Below, one piece after another: positions 9,560 to 21,276 of a stretch of 64,000 bases of DNA. Location of the stretch: the NCBI RefSeq assembly GCF_958979055.1, contig NC_084888.1:33198804-33262803 (forward strand), written 5' to 3'. The DNA is from Alnus glutinosa (Eukaryota > Streptophyta > Magnoliopsida > Fagales > Betulaceae). The position numbers and the translations under genes were made by a program. A model generated the notes under the pieces. That model made no database searches. It saw only the letters and a program-made list of their open reading frames with translations, and was not told the DNA's origin. The number at the start of each line of letters is the position of its first letter. The first letter of the stretch is position 1.

Positions 9560-12500
9560 TCATATAGCATCACGTAATGGAAACCCTTCTAGAATTGCTT
9601 TCTTCATGATCTCCTTCTGTTCCACAAGAAGGAAAAGAAGAATGGTCATTTTCATCATGTCCATTTTCTTGAAATATAAGAATCAGAAAACATAGGTACA
9701 TGGCTTGATGACAAGCCACAGTTCACTTTCCAGAGCGGGTTTATGACTTATCAACTTGTGTTCTTTTATATGCAAGATTTTCATTCATGAATACATTTTG
9801 ATGGACAGTGCAAGTAATGAAGAATGCAAACATTCACCTGGATTGTTGTTGTGATCATCCCAGGACCCTCCTGATTTTAATTCAAAAAAAAAAAATCATG
9901 AAAAAAAACAAAAAAACAAAGTAACTCACAGCAGCTCAAAGCTGTAAAGGTGTTTAAACTCTTAAAACTTCACGAACCTCAAACCGCTTCTCTTCCCATG
10001 ATATCTCCTCCCAAGTTTTTGAATTAAGTGATTCCCATGAACTTGGAACTTTAATTGTCTCCACATGTTCCAAAAGTCTCAAGCTACCTGCAATTAAAAA
10101 TTACTTTAATGGTATAATTTCAGCAGTGGTAACGAATATCTTGGAATCTACTAGCATGGGATACAGTTTTTGCTACAAGATTAAATCACACACGAAACAA
10201 ATCAACCTTCATCACAATGCATTTGCAATGGGAAAGCTAAAGTTTTCAAACTGGTGAAAAATGTCAAATCCATTTACTTGGACCATGAGTCAAGATTTTC
10301 CATGAGATTGGAAGGTTGGTGCCCTCAACATTTCCCACATTTTGTTTGCAGACCATACATTGATTTTTTGCGAGGCAAATCTAGATGATCTTTGAAACTT
10401 GCGTTGTTTGTTCTTATGCTTTGAAACGGTTTAAAGTTTGAGGATTAATCTAGCTAAATTTAGTCCATGTTGAAGGTTCGGCTAGCATCTTGGGTTGCAG
10501 GGTCCCTTTCCCTTCCTATAAAATATTTAGGTCTTCCATTGGAAGGTTCGTTTAATGCCAAATCTATTTGGGAAGGCATTATTGAGAAGATAGAATGTGT
10601 CTAGTTTGATGGAAGAGGATGTATTTGTCAAAGGGTAGGAGGGTTACCTTGACGAAAAGTACTTTACCTAATATGCCTACCTACTTCATGTCTCTTTTTT
10701 CCCTCCCGATTGGTGTTACCAATTGCATAGAGAAGTTGCAACATGACTTTAGTGTGGTGGCAAGGGTGATGAGTTCAAATTCCACATGGTGAGTTGGTTT
10801 AAGGTGTATTCTTTGATCTCTGAAGGAGGGTTAGGGGTTTGTACTTTACTTTTGTTCAATTGAACTCTTTTGGAGAAGTGACTTTAGTGGTATGTTCATG
10901 AAAGAAACTTTGTGGAGGGTGGTGGTGGATTATAAATACAACAGTTCGTGGGGAGGGTGGTGTTCAAACAAGGTTCAAGGGTCGTATGGGGTAGGGCTAC
11001 GAAAGAATATCAAGAGGGGTTTGGGGGGGTTTTCTAATCATACTAGATTTGCGGTCAGTGATGGCTTCGAAATTAGATCCTAGCATGATTTGTGGTGTGA
11101 GGTATAGGGCCTCAAGGCAGCCTATCTGGAATTGTTCAGTTTGGCCTGTAGTAAGGATGCTTCCATGGCAGATCTTTTGGAGTTCTCTAGTGGCTCTCAT
11201 TGTGGAGTGTTAAGTTTCTCGGAGTGTCTCATGATTGAGAGATGGACATATTTACCTCGTTCTTCAATTTATTGTACTCCTCTAGATTGAGACGAGGTGG
11301 TGAAGACACACTTTGTAAGGTACCTTCCAAGAAAGGGTTGTTCGATGTTATGTCTTACTACAATGCCTTTGCTCTCCATGATAGCACTCATTTCCCTTGG
11401 ATGAGTATTTGGAGGAATAGGGCTCCTATGAGAGTTGTGCTCCGAAGATACTCACTATGGATAATCTAAGAAAGCGGCATGTTATGGTGATTAATTGGTA
11501 TTGTATATGTAAGAAGAGCGTGGAGTCAGTGGACCACTTTTTACTCTATCGTGAAATGGCTAGTGCTCTTTGGAATACCATAAGCCTTACAGGGTTTGCT
11601 TGGGTTATGCCTAGTTGAGCAGTAGACCTTTTCACTTGCTGGAAAGGGCAATTTGGTAGGCTTCAGAATATTGCAATGTGGAAGATGGTTCCGTCTTACC
11701 TTATGTGGTGTCTTTGGAGGGAAATAAATTATTGGAGTTTTGAACACCACAATCAGACGGTAGAGGAATTAAATGATTTTTTCTTTCAAGATTCTTTATC
11801 ACTGGACAACTGCCTTTGACTTAAATATTTCTACCTTCAATTGTTTTCTTGATTTTTTGCTTCTTCTAACTAGGTGCATCTTTTATATACTTTCTGTATA
11901 ATTTGGTTGCGGTTTTGCACTTTTTTCATAATATGCTTTGTGTTCACTTCTACACGTGATCACCATCCCCCAGAAAAATTGTAGAAAGAACTACAATATT
12001 TACTTGTGATGAATGCTTCTTCCCAAATGTCATGCTTTGACCACAAAGGTGCAACTTCCCGGAATGAGATTCCCTTGCTCAAGCATACACTGTAGAAATC
12101 ATAAAATAGCAATATCAAACATAACAAATCCAAGTCCCTTTGGAAACATCGGATAAAACATAACATATCCAAGAAATAAGCAAGCTATGCGATATTATTA
12201 TTGATTTAGTTACCTAACAAAGTAGGGTGATGCATAATGGAAAGTGAATCGAGACAATATGATACACTAGTATTGTCCATGTGCCCAATCTTTTATTCTT
12301 AAAAAGTATCTCATATGTTCACCCAGTGAGAATTCAATAAGACCACTAGGCATTTTCTGGATGCTTCATAGTTATAATTCTATGAAAGAACATGATAGAA
12401 CACTTCACGAATGAAACCATTCGATAATCAAGTTCACTCCTGAAAGGGCCACTTCCACTCAACATGATCTATGGACATTAGAGAAGGCTTTCAAAGACTT

Positions 12501-15500
12501 GTGTATGGAGATGGAAACATTGTCAGGTGAGTAAATCCTTGTGGAGGAAACTGTGAATGAGAAATGAACAAACTTTGTGGCAATAGTGGTAAGTATACTC
12601 CTCGGTGTTTCCTCAGGGGCAGAAGAGTTGGGTGAATGGCTTTGTCTCTCGCTTCCCGTGATGTCAGAGTCTAGGGCACCTATCTATCCTTCGGGGTCTA
12701 AGTCGGTGATGAGGTATTCTCCGAAGAGAAATGATGCACAGCTGAACAAGTTTTTGTTAGCTAAGTCCTTGGCGGCGATCACTGCCTCTCATTCTCCGTT
12801 GGGCCATCATCCTTCGCCACCTTTGGAGTCCGTGGCAATTAGGGAGTCTCCGGTAAGCTTTTGTCGGCGTGACTTCCTTCTTCCGTGCAACCGTTCTTCC
12901 CCGCTGGTTGAGGTGGGTGAATCTTCGAGGGAAGGTGTTTCCAAAGAGGTTGTAGGTTCTCCTGGGGCAGTGTTCGACGCTGCACTGTGCCTTAAACTAT
13001 GGGGATTTCCTTTGAGGGGAACATAAAAGGTTTTTTGGATGTCATGGTTCAAGTGGTTGAGGGGCAGCATTTCGAGGTCTCAGTCTCCACTCCTAAGGTT
13101 AAAGGGAATAGAGAACTTCATAACCTTGAGTGCGATATCAATTATGATGCTAGGAGTCTTGGTTCTACTCGGAGCAAAACCAAGAGGGTTGCTATGATGT
13201 AATGTTATATAGGGCTTTTGTTGGGGTGCTTTGGGTTTTCTGCTGTGGTTAGGTCCTTGTGGGTATTTTTTTTTTCTTGTTTCTCTTGTCTTTTTTGTTC
13301 TCTCTGTTTTTGCGTCCTTTTGTATACTCCCTGCATTCTCAGGGCCGCTTTCATCTGTTATAAAATTTCTTACTAATCAAAAATAGTGGTAAGTAACACC
13401 TCCATATGTAGACATAAAATGAAAAGAAAGAAAGAACAAAATCTACAGTTGGTGATAGGAAAAGACTGACTCGATCACTATTTGGCGAATAACTCCTGGA
13501 AGGACACCGTCATGAATAGGAGCTGTTTGTACTTCAAAAGCACATGCACTATTGTGATCATGCAAGCAGTTCCCCTTAGCTTCAGCATTATCCTGAAAAC
13601 ACCTTCCATAAACAATATTATAACTATTTAACTAACACTAGATGGGGGGACACTTATACCCATCCATATCTCATAAGTCATGAGTGATTGTAAGACTAGG
13701 TAGAGAAAGCAACACATCAGCTTAAAAGGCCAAGCCACCTTGTCAATTAGAACTTGTTTGACAAGTGTTTTTGATCTATGAGTTCCAAGTGAAATAAAGA
13801 TAGTCCATGCTATGTGCATAAGAATTCGAAAAATATTGAAACTCCAAAGCTCCAAAACACTGTAAAGCATAAACACCCTTCTTCTTACGAATAGGAATAA
13901 CACTCTAGTGCAAAGACAATACCATAGTTTTTTGAACATCAAAGTGCAGACATCCATAATTGTACTGGTTAATAAACTGAAGCTACTCTTAGGTGGGCCC
14001 CAATAATAATAACTAAGCAATGGATTTGCTCTCACTCTCCATGCGAGCTTAAGGCATTGTGAAAGTAAATGAAATTGAATTGATTTTAACTGTCCAAAAC
14101 ATCTAGGGTGTATTTAGATAATTTAAATATAACATGGAAGCCCTATTTTTTCCTAAAAAATGCATGTTTTTCATTCAACAAGGGGGATGTTTTCAGAGAG
14201 TTGAGGAGTATATATGACCAGGGCTTTGTCTGAGTTTTTCTTTTGTTTGAGTTTTACAAGATAAATTTGGGTTCTAAATTTGCTGTAGTAAATTTTAATG
14301 CCGTAGAAATCCCATCAAGCTTACTAAGAGAGAGGGAAAAGCAAGCTGTTGTTCCTTCTTGAGGGTACTCTAAAGGTGAGCATCATGAATTTCTGTTTTG
14401 TTGTGAGCTGTTTAAATCACATGTGTTTTATGATAATTAATTGATCATTTGCGTTGCATGCTATAATTAATTGATCATTGCATGCTTTATATCCAGGCCC
14501 ATTGCATCCATGTGGTAATTACTAGGGTCACAAAAGTATGGCAGCATTTAATGGATACCAATGAAACTTTATAATGATCTTTGGTTAGGCTTAGAGATGA
14601 TATAGTGTTTGCATGATGATATTGGGCGGAAGCAGTACATATATTGCACATGTGCATGATTTATGTCCCTGAATTTCTACTTGTCTCCATGATGATTTTT
14701 TGCATGCTTGGTTTCTTACTTATCAAAAAAAAAAAAAATGGTTTCTTGCATGCTTGCATGGTCTCACAGCACATGCTTTTACTTGTCATGGGCTCTGAAA
14801 TTTTCATTTGTATCCATAACAGATATCTTTGACTGAAAGTCTCATGCGTGGAAACAAGCATGATTAACAATGGGCCTTGAGTGTTATGATTCTTAAGACT
14901 GTTTCATGCAGTTTATGTTTTCACCTGTTCTAATGAAATTAACATGTTCTCGTTTGCTGGATTGCTTGATGGGGATTTTACCACTCCCATGCTCCTATTT
15001 ATATCTGTATCAGGTGTAGTTTGATTGATTAAGATGTTAGCATGCATAATAGAGAATAATATGACTGCAGGGAATCAGCATGCTTAGTATCTTTACTAAT
15101 GCTATTGTTTAATGTAGTGTTACGGTGAGGCTCTGTTGTGGTCCCAATTGGGAAGTTAGGGTTACTGCAATTGGGGATTTAGGGTTACTACATTTGGGGA
15201 TTTTACTTGTTGACTGCTATTAGGGATTTGGTTGAGTCCTAGTAGTGAGGTGGCAGAGTGTTCTAGAACTTTGCATGTCAGCATCTTTTATTTGTCGTCT
15301 TGTTTCCTTATTTTCAGCTAGTTTGTTTTTGGGTGGTTTAGGCATTGGGAAGAAATATTCTGCTGGTAGGAAATGTAATGAGCTGGCATTCGGTTAGAAC
15401 TAATTCTAGAAGGGTAACTCTATAAATAGAAGGGCCAGAGGATAGTAAAAGGGGAGCAGAATATCTATCAGTCCTTACTTGTAACCAGGAGACCGAGCTT

Positions 15501-17602
15501 CTCTAAACGCTCTTTTATCCAATTCTAGTACTATTCAGCAAAACCTACTGCTTCTTTTCCTTTTTAAATTCATAAATTCCCTAAAATACTACTGTGCACT
15601 CTACAGGCTCCCATATTAGATGTTGCAATGTTTCAGTGAAAATGGGTTCCTTTTGGATATGCTTTACCTAAAATCAAAATCTTGAAGCAGTAGGAATTAA
15701 ATTAAACTTAAGACTTTGAGTGCAGTAGGCCTAATATTCTCACTAAAACTAATCGTTTAACACTACATAAGAGGCCACTCTTCAAATTGGGAAAAGAGGG
15801 GTGCCTCACAACTTCTCCTCTTTGTACCCTAATTCCCGAAGTCAGTGTAATGGTTCTCATGGCCATAAGCACAAGTGGTGACTCCTTACTATTTATTGCA
15901 AAAATTAGTAAATCGTCCCTTGAAAAAGACCCATGCCCTTAAACATTCTCAGAAACAAGGGTAATCATCTTTCAATTACCTTAATCAATAGTTTTTCCCC
16001 TATATTTTCATAATTAGTGATCATCATGCAATTCCTAGTTAAAAAAAAACATGTTGGTGTGGTTATAAACTTCACCAAAGATTGCTCTTTATCTTATCAA
16101 AAAAATAAACTTCACCAAAGATTAACATTGAAAAAAGTCAATGGATTGATTCCAATGAGTAGCAGATTCAATAATTAACTATGAAAAACATAAATTTCTA
16201 TATCTGCCAACAAAATGAACGCAGAGCCCATTCCACTTCCACTTGACACTTATCCAAATGATAAACGGCTATGCTATAATAGACCCAATATGCACTTCAC
16301 AATTCCATGGAAACTAGGTTCTAATCAACGGTAGTTCTACAGTTTCTATGTGACACAAATATTTGGAAGCCCTGCAGATTATGACCTGCTTTTCTAGTTC
16401 TTGATTGCATACTAATTAAACTCTAAAAACCCAAGCACTCTCGAAATGGCAACAAGTATGCGCCGAAAGCAAATATCGAGCAACTTCTCCCAACACAACA
16501 ACCTCATAGCAGAATACTCATTACAATTAAATCTAATGGCAGTTAAATGCTCACATATGGACCATAGATGGTAAGAACAGATGCTACCGGGTGAATAATC
16601 TCCACAAAAAATTCAAGCAAAGCTCAACTGAGTTAAGCCAGCAATAGCTGAACATTTCTAAAATTCCTAGCCACTCACCTTGCGACAAACAACAAAAAAG
16701 TTTGTCACGCAGCCTTCAAGTATCCGATCACCGTCATTTGACAGCAAGAGCTCAGTCATCGAAGGAGGCCTCAGCTTTTCCAGGGACTTCCTAATCCTGC
16801 CAAGACAATGAATTCTCCAAATCACACTTCTCAAAAAGCATCACAACAAGAAGAGCTTAAACTACCTAAATGCAACATAAATCCAAAACGTTAATTTCTT
16901 TTCTTTTTTCTCAATTTTCCCAGAGACCAAACATAGAAATACTTCCGAAGTACCTCACCCAATCCGAATACTTAGCATTCGCCAAATCCCTTCCGTGACC
17001 CACCACAGCCACGCGCGCGCCATTTCCTCGTACACCGAACACGCGAGGCACATAAATCCCAACATAAACACACACATCAAGAGCTTCACACGCCCTTTCT
17101 TCATCCACATTCTCAATTCCACACAATCTCTCCGAATTCCCACTGACGAGCACCGTAACCGAAAATTCCTCCTCAGCACTCCTCTCATTCACTGCAACCG
17201 GCAACATTTTGTTCATCGGATTGTTCACAAGCGCCCGAACCGCCGATTCCCACGCCGGCGATGTCGCCGGCAACGGTGGCAATGAAAGCGTAGCATTGTT
17301 CGGTTTGAACAGAAGCTGCGGAGTGGAATTCCATAGAATTCTGATCGAATCGGCGAGTCGTTTAACGTGCCTTTCCCAGAACAAGAGGTACGAAGCACTG
17401 TTGTGAGTACGAGTGGTCGTGTAAGCGCCTGAAAAAAAGTATTTATTTCTTGTAAGACAACGACACCGTTTCTGAAAATTGCTTGGAGAAAAGCAGTGGG
17501 ACTAGGAGTACCTGTATGGGATTCGAGGAAGGTTGCGAGGGGAGGAGTGTCGGAGGAGCGCAGTACGACGCCGTTGCTGAGGAGAAACCTCGAAATCGTC
17601 AT
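9560..17602 (-). CDS. class IV (D-amino-acid / branched-chain) aminotransferase-like protein
   Basis: Complete 363-aa model from eight exons: 17602-17512, 17428-16954, 16796-16679, 13592-13471, 12089-12004, 10087-9978, 9870-9838 and 9616-9560 (TGA at 9562-9560). Every junction is GT-AG and the total is 1092 nt in frame. The protein is a fold-type IV PLP-dependent enzyme, resembling the plant D-amino-acid aminotransferase-like superfamily (Arabidopsis At3g54970 type, from memory). Visible marks are [20 protein letters not shown] at the start, [27 protein letters not shown] with K183 as the likely PLP lysine, [11 protein letters not shown] (E216), [33 protein letters not shown] and a GPGMIT loop. 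Substrate cannot be told from sequence. Introns are very unequal; three hold retroelement insertions, yet the reading frame is intact. Confidence 0.9.
10310..11935 (+). mobile_element. decayed LINE (non-LTR retrotransposon) fragment in an intron
   Basis: The plus strand holds broken reading frames of plant L1-type reverse transcriptase. [17 protein letters not shown] lies near 10335-10385 and is the catalytic FADD block with the second Asp changed to His. [20 protein letters not shown] lies near 10525-10585, then a zinc-binding zf-RVT-like part at 11320-11580 ([15 protein letters not shown], then [12 protein letters not shown] after a frameshift). Many stops; inactive. It lies in intron 5 of the aminotransferase-like gene, antisense to it. 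Confidence 0.65.
12596..13381 (+). mobile_element. LINE-type insertion with 14-bp target duplication
   Basis: Flanked by the same 14 bases, AATAGTGGTAAGTA, at 12582-12595 and 13382-13395. The 3' end reads 'ttttgtatactccctgc ... aaaatttcttactaatca' and stops in a short A run, as plant LINE tails do. An open frame (12577-13026) crosses its left border and has no family I recognise. It sits in intron 4 of the aminotransferase-like gene. Confidence 0.65.
14718..14738 (+). mobile_element. 21-bp ultra-truncated LINE tail
   Basis: ACTTATC followed by 14 A, flanked on both sides by TGGTTTCTT (14709-14717 and 14739-14747). Removing it rebuilds a continuous sequence. ACTTATC plus poly(A) is a common end of plant LINEs, so this looks like an insertion that kept only the tail. 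Confidence 0.6.
15134..15605 (+). mobile_element. solo LTR (LTR retrotransposon remnant)
   Basis: The 472-bp segment starts TGTTGTGGTCCC and ends CACTCTACA, with 5-bp direct repeats GGCTC at 15129-15133 and 15606-15610. A TATA box (CTATAAATAG) at about 15420 is placed as in an LTR promoter. No internal retrotransposon genes adjoin, so recombination between two LTRs is the simplest origin. Intron 3 of the aminotransferase-like gene. Confidence 0.7.
16084..16104 (+). mobile_element. second 21-bp LINE-tail insertion with 19-bp duplication
   Basis: A 21-bp insert ending 'ATCTTATCAAAAAA' lies between two perfect 19-bp copies of ATAAACTTCACCAAAGATT (16065-16083 and 16105-16123). As at 14718, only the tail-like end of a LINE seems to have been integrated. 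Same intron 3. Confidence 0.6.
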
Positions 17603-17973
17603 TTGGAGAGGGCGAATCTGAAGAGCTTGAAAGCGCTATTTTTATACGTAAAACTAAACGACTGTCGTAGATAGAGAAAAAAACGACAATTGCACTTTGT
17701 AAGTTTGTAGTATTGTGGAGTTCGCATATAGAAAACGAATAAACGATCTTTACCCTGACGTGGCATTTGACCGTTGCATTTGAAACCTTAAGACAGAAAC
17801 TCCAGAACACCTTCCATTTGTACAACAATGGCACCCCTTCGAACCGGCGCTTCGTGTCAAACAGTCGCCTCCCAAAGGCTACAAATGAAAACTATTCATT
17901 CCTATAAAACCCAACTCATTTTACTCCCAAAATCACATTCACAATTAACCAGACCAGACCTTGAACGTCCACA
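17603..17973. promoter_or_regulatory. 371-bp region between divergent genes
   Basis: It separates the start codons of the aminotransferase-like gene (minus, 17602) and the RRM-like gene (plus, 17974). A plus-strand TATAAAA at 17903-17909 sits about 65 bases before the RRM-like ATG. A minus-strand TATAAAAATA at 17637-17646 lies only about 35 bases before the other ATG, leaving almost no leader, so that side may start elsewhere. Confidence 0.5.
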
Positions 17974-19205
17974 ATGGATGGTTCCTCTTCACACTCTTCG
18001 GCTGCTGCCATTTCAGTCTCACAAGAGGAGTTCAACATGTTCCACACCATCGACCGCACTCTCTTCACCCGCTTGGTCTTCAACCTCTTCCGTGATCCCG
18101 CCGAGGCCACCCAAGTGATGGCGCTCTGGCTCTGGCTCGAGATGGTCGGTGAGGAAATCGACATGGTGTACTCCAAAATATTGTCCTTGCCCGACGCTTT
18201 GCTCAATGCGCTTGTCGATGAGTCGGTCATGGCCTTGGCTTGCATAGAGAGCGACAAGTTCCCTTTCGCTTACGACAGCGCCGACAACATCCTCCCTTTG
18301 ATCCAGAGCCTAACAAAATCTGGGGTTTCACTCCGCTTCTTCCATGACAATCGCACCGGAATTATTCGTGGCGTCACGAGGATTATCAATGAGGTTTGCG
18401 TGAGAGCGTTCGAGGACATAGTGAAACTTGCACAGGGAACCGAAGAGATCGTCAATTTCCCGGTTAACTTTTCCGGCCCGCTGATGAATCCCTTGTTGCA
18501 AGCTGCTTGGTATTCTAATCCTGGGGTTGGGGTTCATCCACCTCATCACGCGGGGGCTCTAAAAGTTTTTGATCCTTATGATCTTTCGGTTCAGCGGCAT
18601 ATTTTGAATACTGAAATCGGTGAGGTTTTGAGCCGGCTGAAGTTGAGCGCTGGTGATCATGATCAGGAAGAGAAAGAAGTCCCGCCAGATGATAGGACTA
18701 TTTTCTTGACATTCTCCAAAGGGTACCCCATCTCACAAAATGAACTCAAAGACTTCTTCACTAGGTACGTACCAAATTAGGACCAAGATTACGTTTTGGG
18801 CTTTTCGGCACTGCAATTTTAAATTAAATTTTTTACGTTTTTAAAAAATTATGATCGTCAAATTGCATGCAAGGCATAATTTTAAAAGTTTAATCGCGAT
18901 TTTACAATCTGAAAACTCAAACGCGTCTAAGAATGTTGTCTCTGTAAACAAACAGGAAGTTTGGAGATGTTGTTGAAGCAATTTACATGCAAGAGGTCCT
19001 TCTTCCAGAGGAACAACCGCTTTATGCGCGCCTTATTGTTCGTTTAGCTTCCTCCATTGAAGTGGTCCTTGAGGGCAGGAGCAGAGCCAAGTTCTCCATC
19101 AACGGGAAGCATGTTTGGGCGCGTAAGTTCGTGCGTAAAAGCCCCATCAGGTCGCCACCGAAATCATCTCCGCCACCCTCCCAACCTACTTCACCAAGCA
19201 AATAA
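17974..19205 (+). CDS. plant RRM-like (nucleotide-binding alpha-beta plait) protein
   Basis: Two exons, 17974-18764 and 18956-19205, joined through 'ACTAG|gtacgt ... aacag|GAAG' into 346 codons. Residues about 15-170 form a helical N-terminal part (EEFNMFHTIDRTLFTRLVFN, MALWLWLEMVGEEIDMVYSK, IIRGVTRIINEVCVRAFEDI). Residues about 239-325 resemble an RNA-recognition motif: DDRTIFLTFSKGYPISQNEL, then FGDVVEAIYMQ, and GRSRAKFSINGKHVWARKFV. The tail is Ser/Pro-rich (PPKSSPPPSQPTSPSK). I recognise it as a plant-specific family annotated as RNA-binding (RRM) proteins, with no firm function. ATG choice follows the TATA box and the in-frame start. A partial, broken copy lies at 25395-26300. Confidence 0.8.
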
Positions 19206-20526
19206 AGCGTAATTATATATAAGCTTTTGCATGTGTCAAAATTTTTGCATTTGTATTGGACGGCTGTGTAATGTGTATGGCCAGTTTGGGTTATATATAT
19301 ATTCTTGTACTTCCATTATATGGGATTACTACCTAATCTATTATATTTAATATATATGTCTACTGTGAAAAATATTTGCGTTTTGTTAATTAATTTCTTC
19401 TTTTTATATATTGGATTACTCTTTTTCCCAAATTGATGCATAAAAATACTAGATTTTTTCAGTATAGAATATTTAAAAATGAGCATAAACCTCGTTTAAT
19501 TCCCGATCTTTTCTATTGCAATTATATATGATCATGATCTTTTAATTTTTTGTGAGATTTTCAATGACACTTTTCCTTTATGTATATTTTGCGCGCAAGA
19601 AGAAACAATGCCGAAGGGGAGATGATTCCTCGGACTTTGAAATTTGTGCATAATTTAAGATGGAATCAAGGGAATATGTGCATGGATTTTGGTTCATTAT
19701 GTATATACAATTAAAGCTTATATAAAAAGGTTTCAGTAATATTTTTTAGACATATATATTCGATCAAAACTTAATTCACGAAAAGAAAGTCGAGAAACAT
19801 ATATATAAAAGCAAGAATTCAAGTTTACTTCCGAACAATGATAGGATATATATATTCCCAAACTTCAAAAATTCACAAATTTTGATCTCTATAAGCCCCT
19901 TTCAGTCACCTCCCATCATAAGGTTTTTTCCTTCACTCAAACGACGTCTAATAAGTCAGATGTCTTTTATATCTTTGAAATTTTTTTAAAAAATATAAAT
20001 ATACACTTCATTAAAAAAATTCCAAAAATTTACAGGAAAAAAAAAAAAAAAAGATATATACCCACGCCGTTGCCTTGAGGGTTTTTTTTTTTTTTTTTTT
20101 TAAAAAAATAGCTCATAAACTGAAGTATTTTGGTTATTTTTGCTTATTCTATTAGGATTAATTAACAAAAAATTTAAGAATGAAGTGATTGAAAGAGACT
20201 GATACATCAGATACTAACACTACAAAAAACTTAATTTTTAGTCACTTGTAGTTAGTCATGTGTAACCACGTGCAGTTAGTGGTAATTTAAGGAGACATTG
20301 AAAAAGCCGTATGTAGTGGCCGGTAGTTTACAGGGTATAAAGTCAAGATTCTCCTTGTATTTTTTATGTCTTCATACACAGAAACTAGAAATGAACAACA
20401 TCAAGAGGAATAGGATAAAGAAAATACACCAAGTTTTGTAAACACTTCCAATAAATTATTATCAAATTGATAAGAAACCTCCTGACTCCCACCTAGATTA
20501 ACCAACTTATAAGATCGACCTTGATC
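19206..20526. other. gene-free AT-rich stretch between RRM-like gene and NPF copy A
   Basis: Homopolymer runs near 20036-20100. From about 19765 on it matches the flank of unit B (26300 onward), so the duplication includes this flank. At 20218, CACTACAAAAAACTTAA resembles the end of a CACTA transposon and is missing from the matching place in unit B. Confidence 0.5.
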
Positions 20527-21276
20527 TCAGTGAGCCAGCCCCGATGGCCCATCATCGTGGTCCTTAACATGTTGGTACTTGAACTTCTTGGTACAGTCTA
20601 GAAAGTACCCAAAATTCACGGCTCCTATCACTGCCATCATCCAAAACAAATTATCCACTCTCCCGTCGTTGATATTGTCCGGCAACCATCCTATCGTTCT
20701 ATCTATCAAATCTGTGATCTCTATGCTTGGATAAAGCCCAATTCCGATCAACAACGACACCATAGCCGTGGACGTGCTTTTCAGGGACTTTGGAAACTCT
20801 TGATAACACAGTGCAACGACTGTTCCTGGGAAATGGAATCCCTCACCAATGCCCATAACGACTAGCGGCAGCATGAGCCACAAGGCAGACATGGGCACAA
20901 CCAAGCCGCGCACCCGACTGGCCCATGAGTTGATGGGTTCGGACCACGTGGAGTCGTCTAGTTTCGATTAGGGCAGACCCCGCCAAGGCAAGGATGTTGA
21001 TGACGTGGCCAATTCCGATACGGTGGAGGGGTGTGAAGGGTCTGCGGGTCAGATTTTGCCATTTAGGGAGGAGGAAATTGTCGACGGTGAAGATTGAGAT
21101 GGTCGTAGCTAAGAGGTTGAAGGCAAGGAAGGAGGAAGCTGGGATTTTGAAACGGGACCGAGGTGGCGGTCCATTGTTAGGGCTTGGAGAATTGTGGGGC
21201 CGATGAAAATACCTGCTGTAGTGCATAAGCAAATTAATGCCTGTAGACCATATTGGAAGGATTCTAATTAGTTTTT

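Noticed and set aside
13628..14035. 135-codon minus-strand frame
   Set aside because: Lies inside intron 3 of the aminotransferase-like gene, has no recognisable family and no splice context; probably chance.
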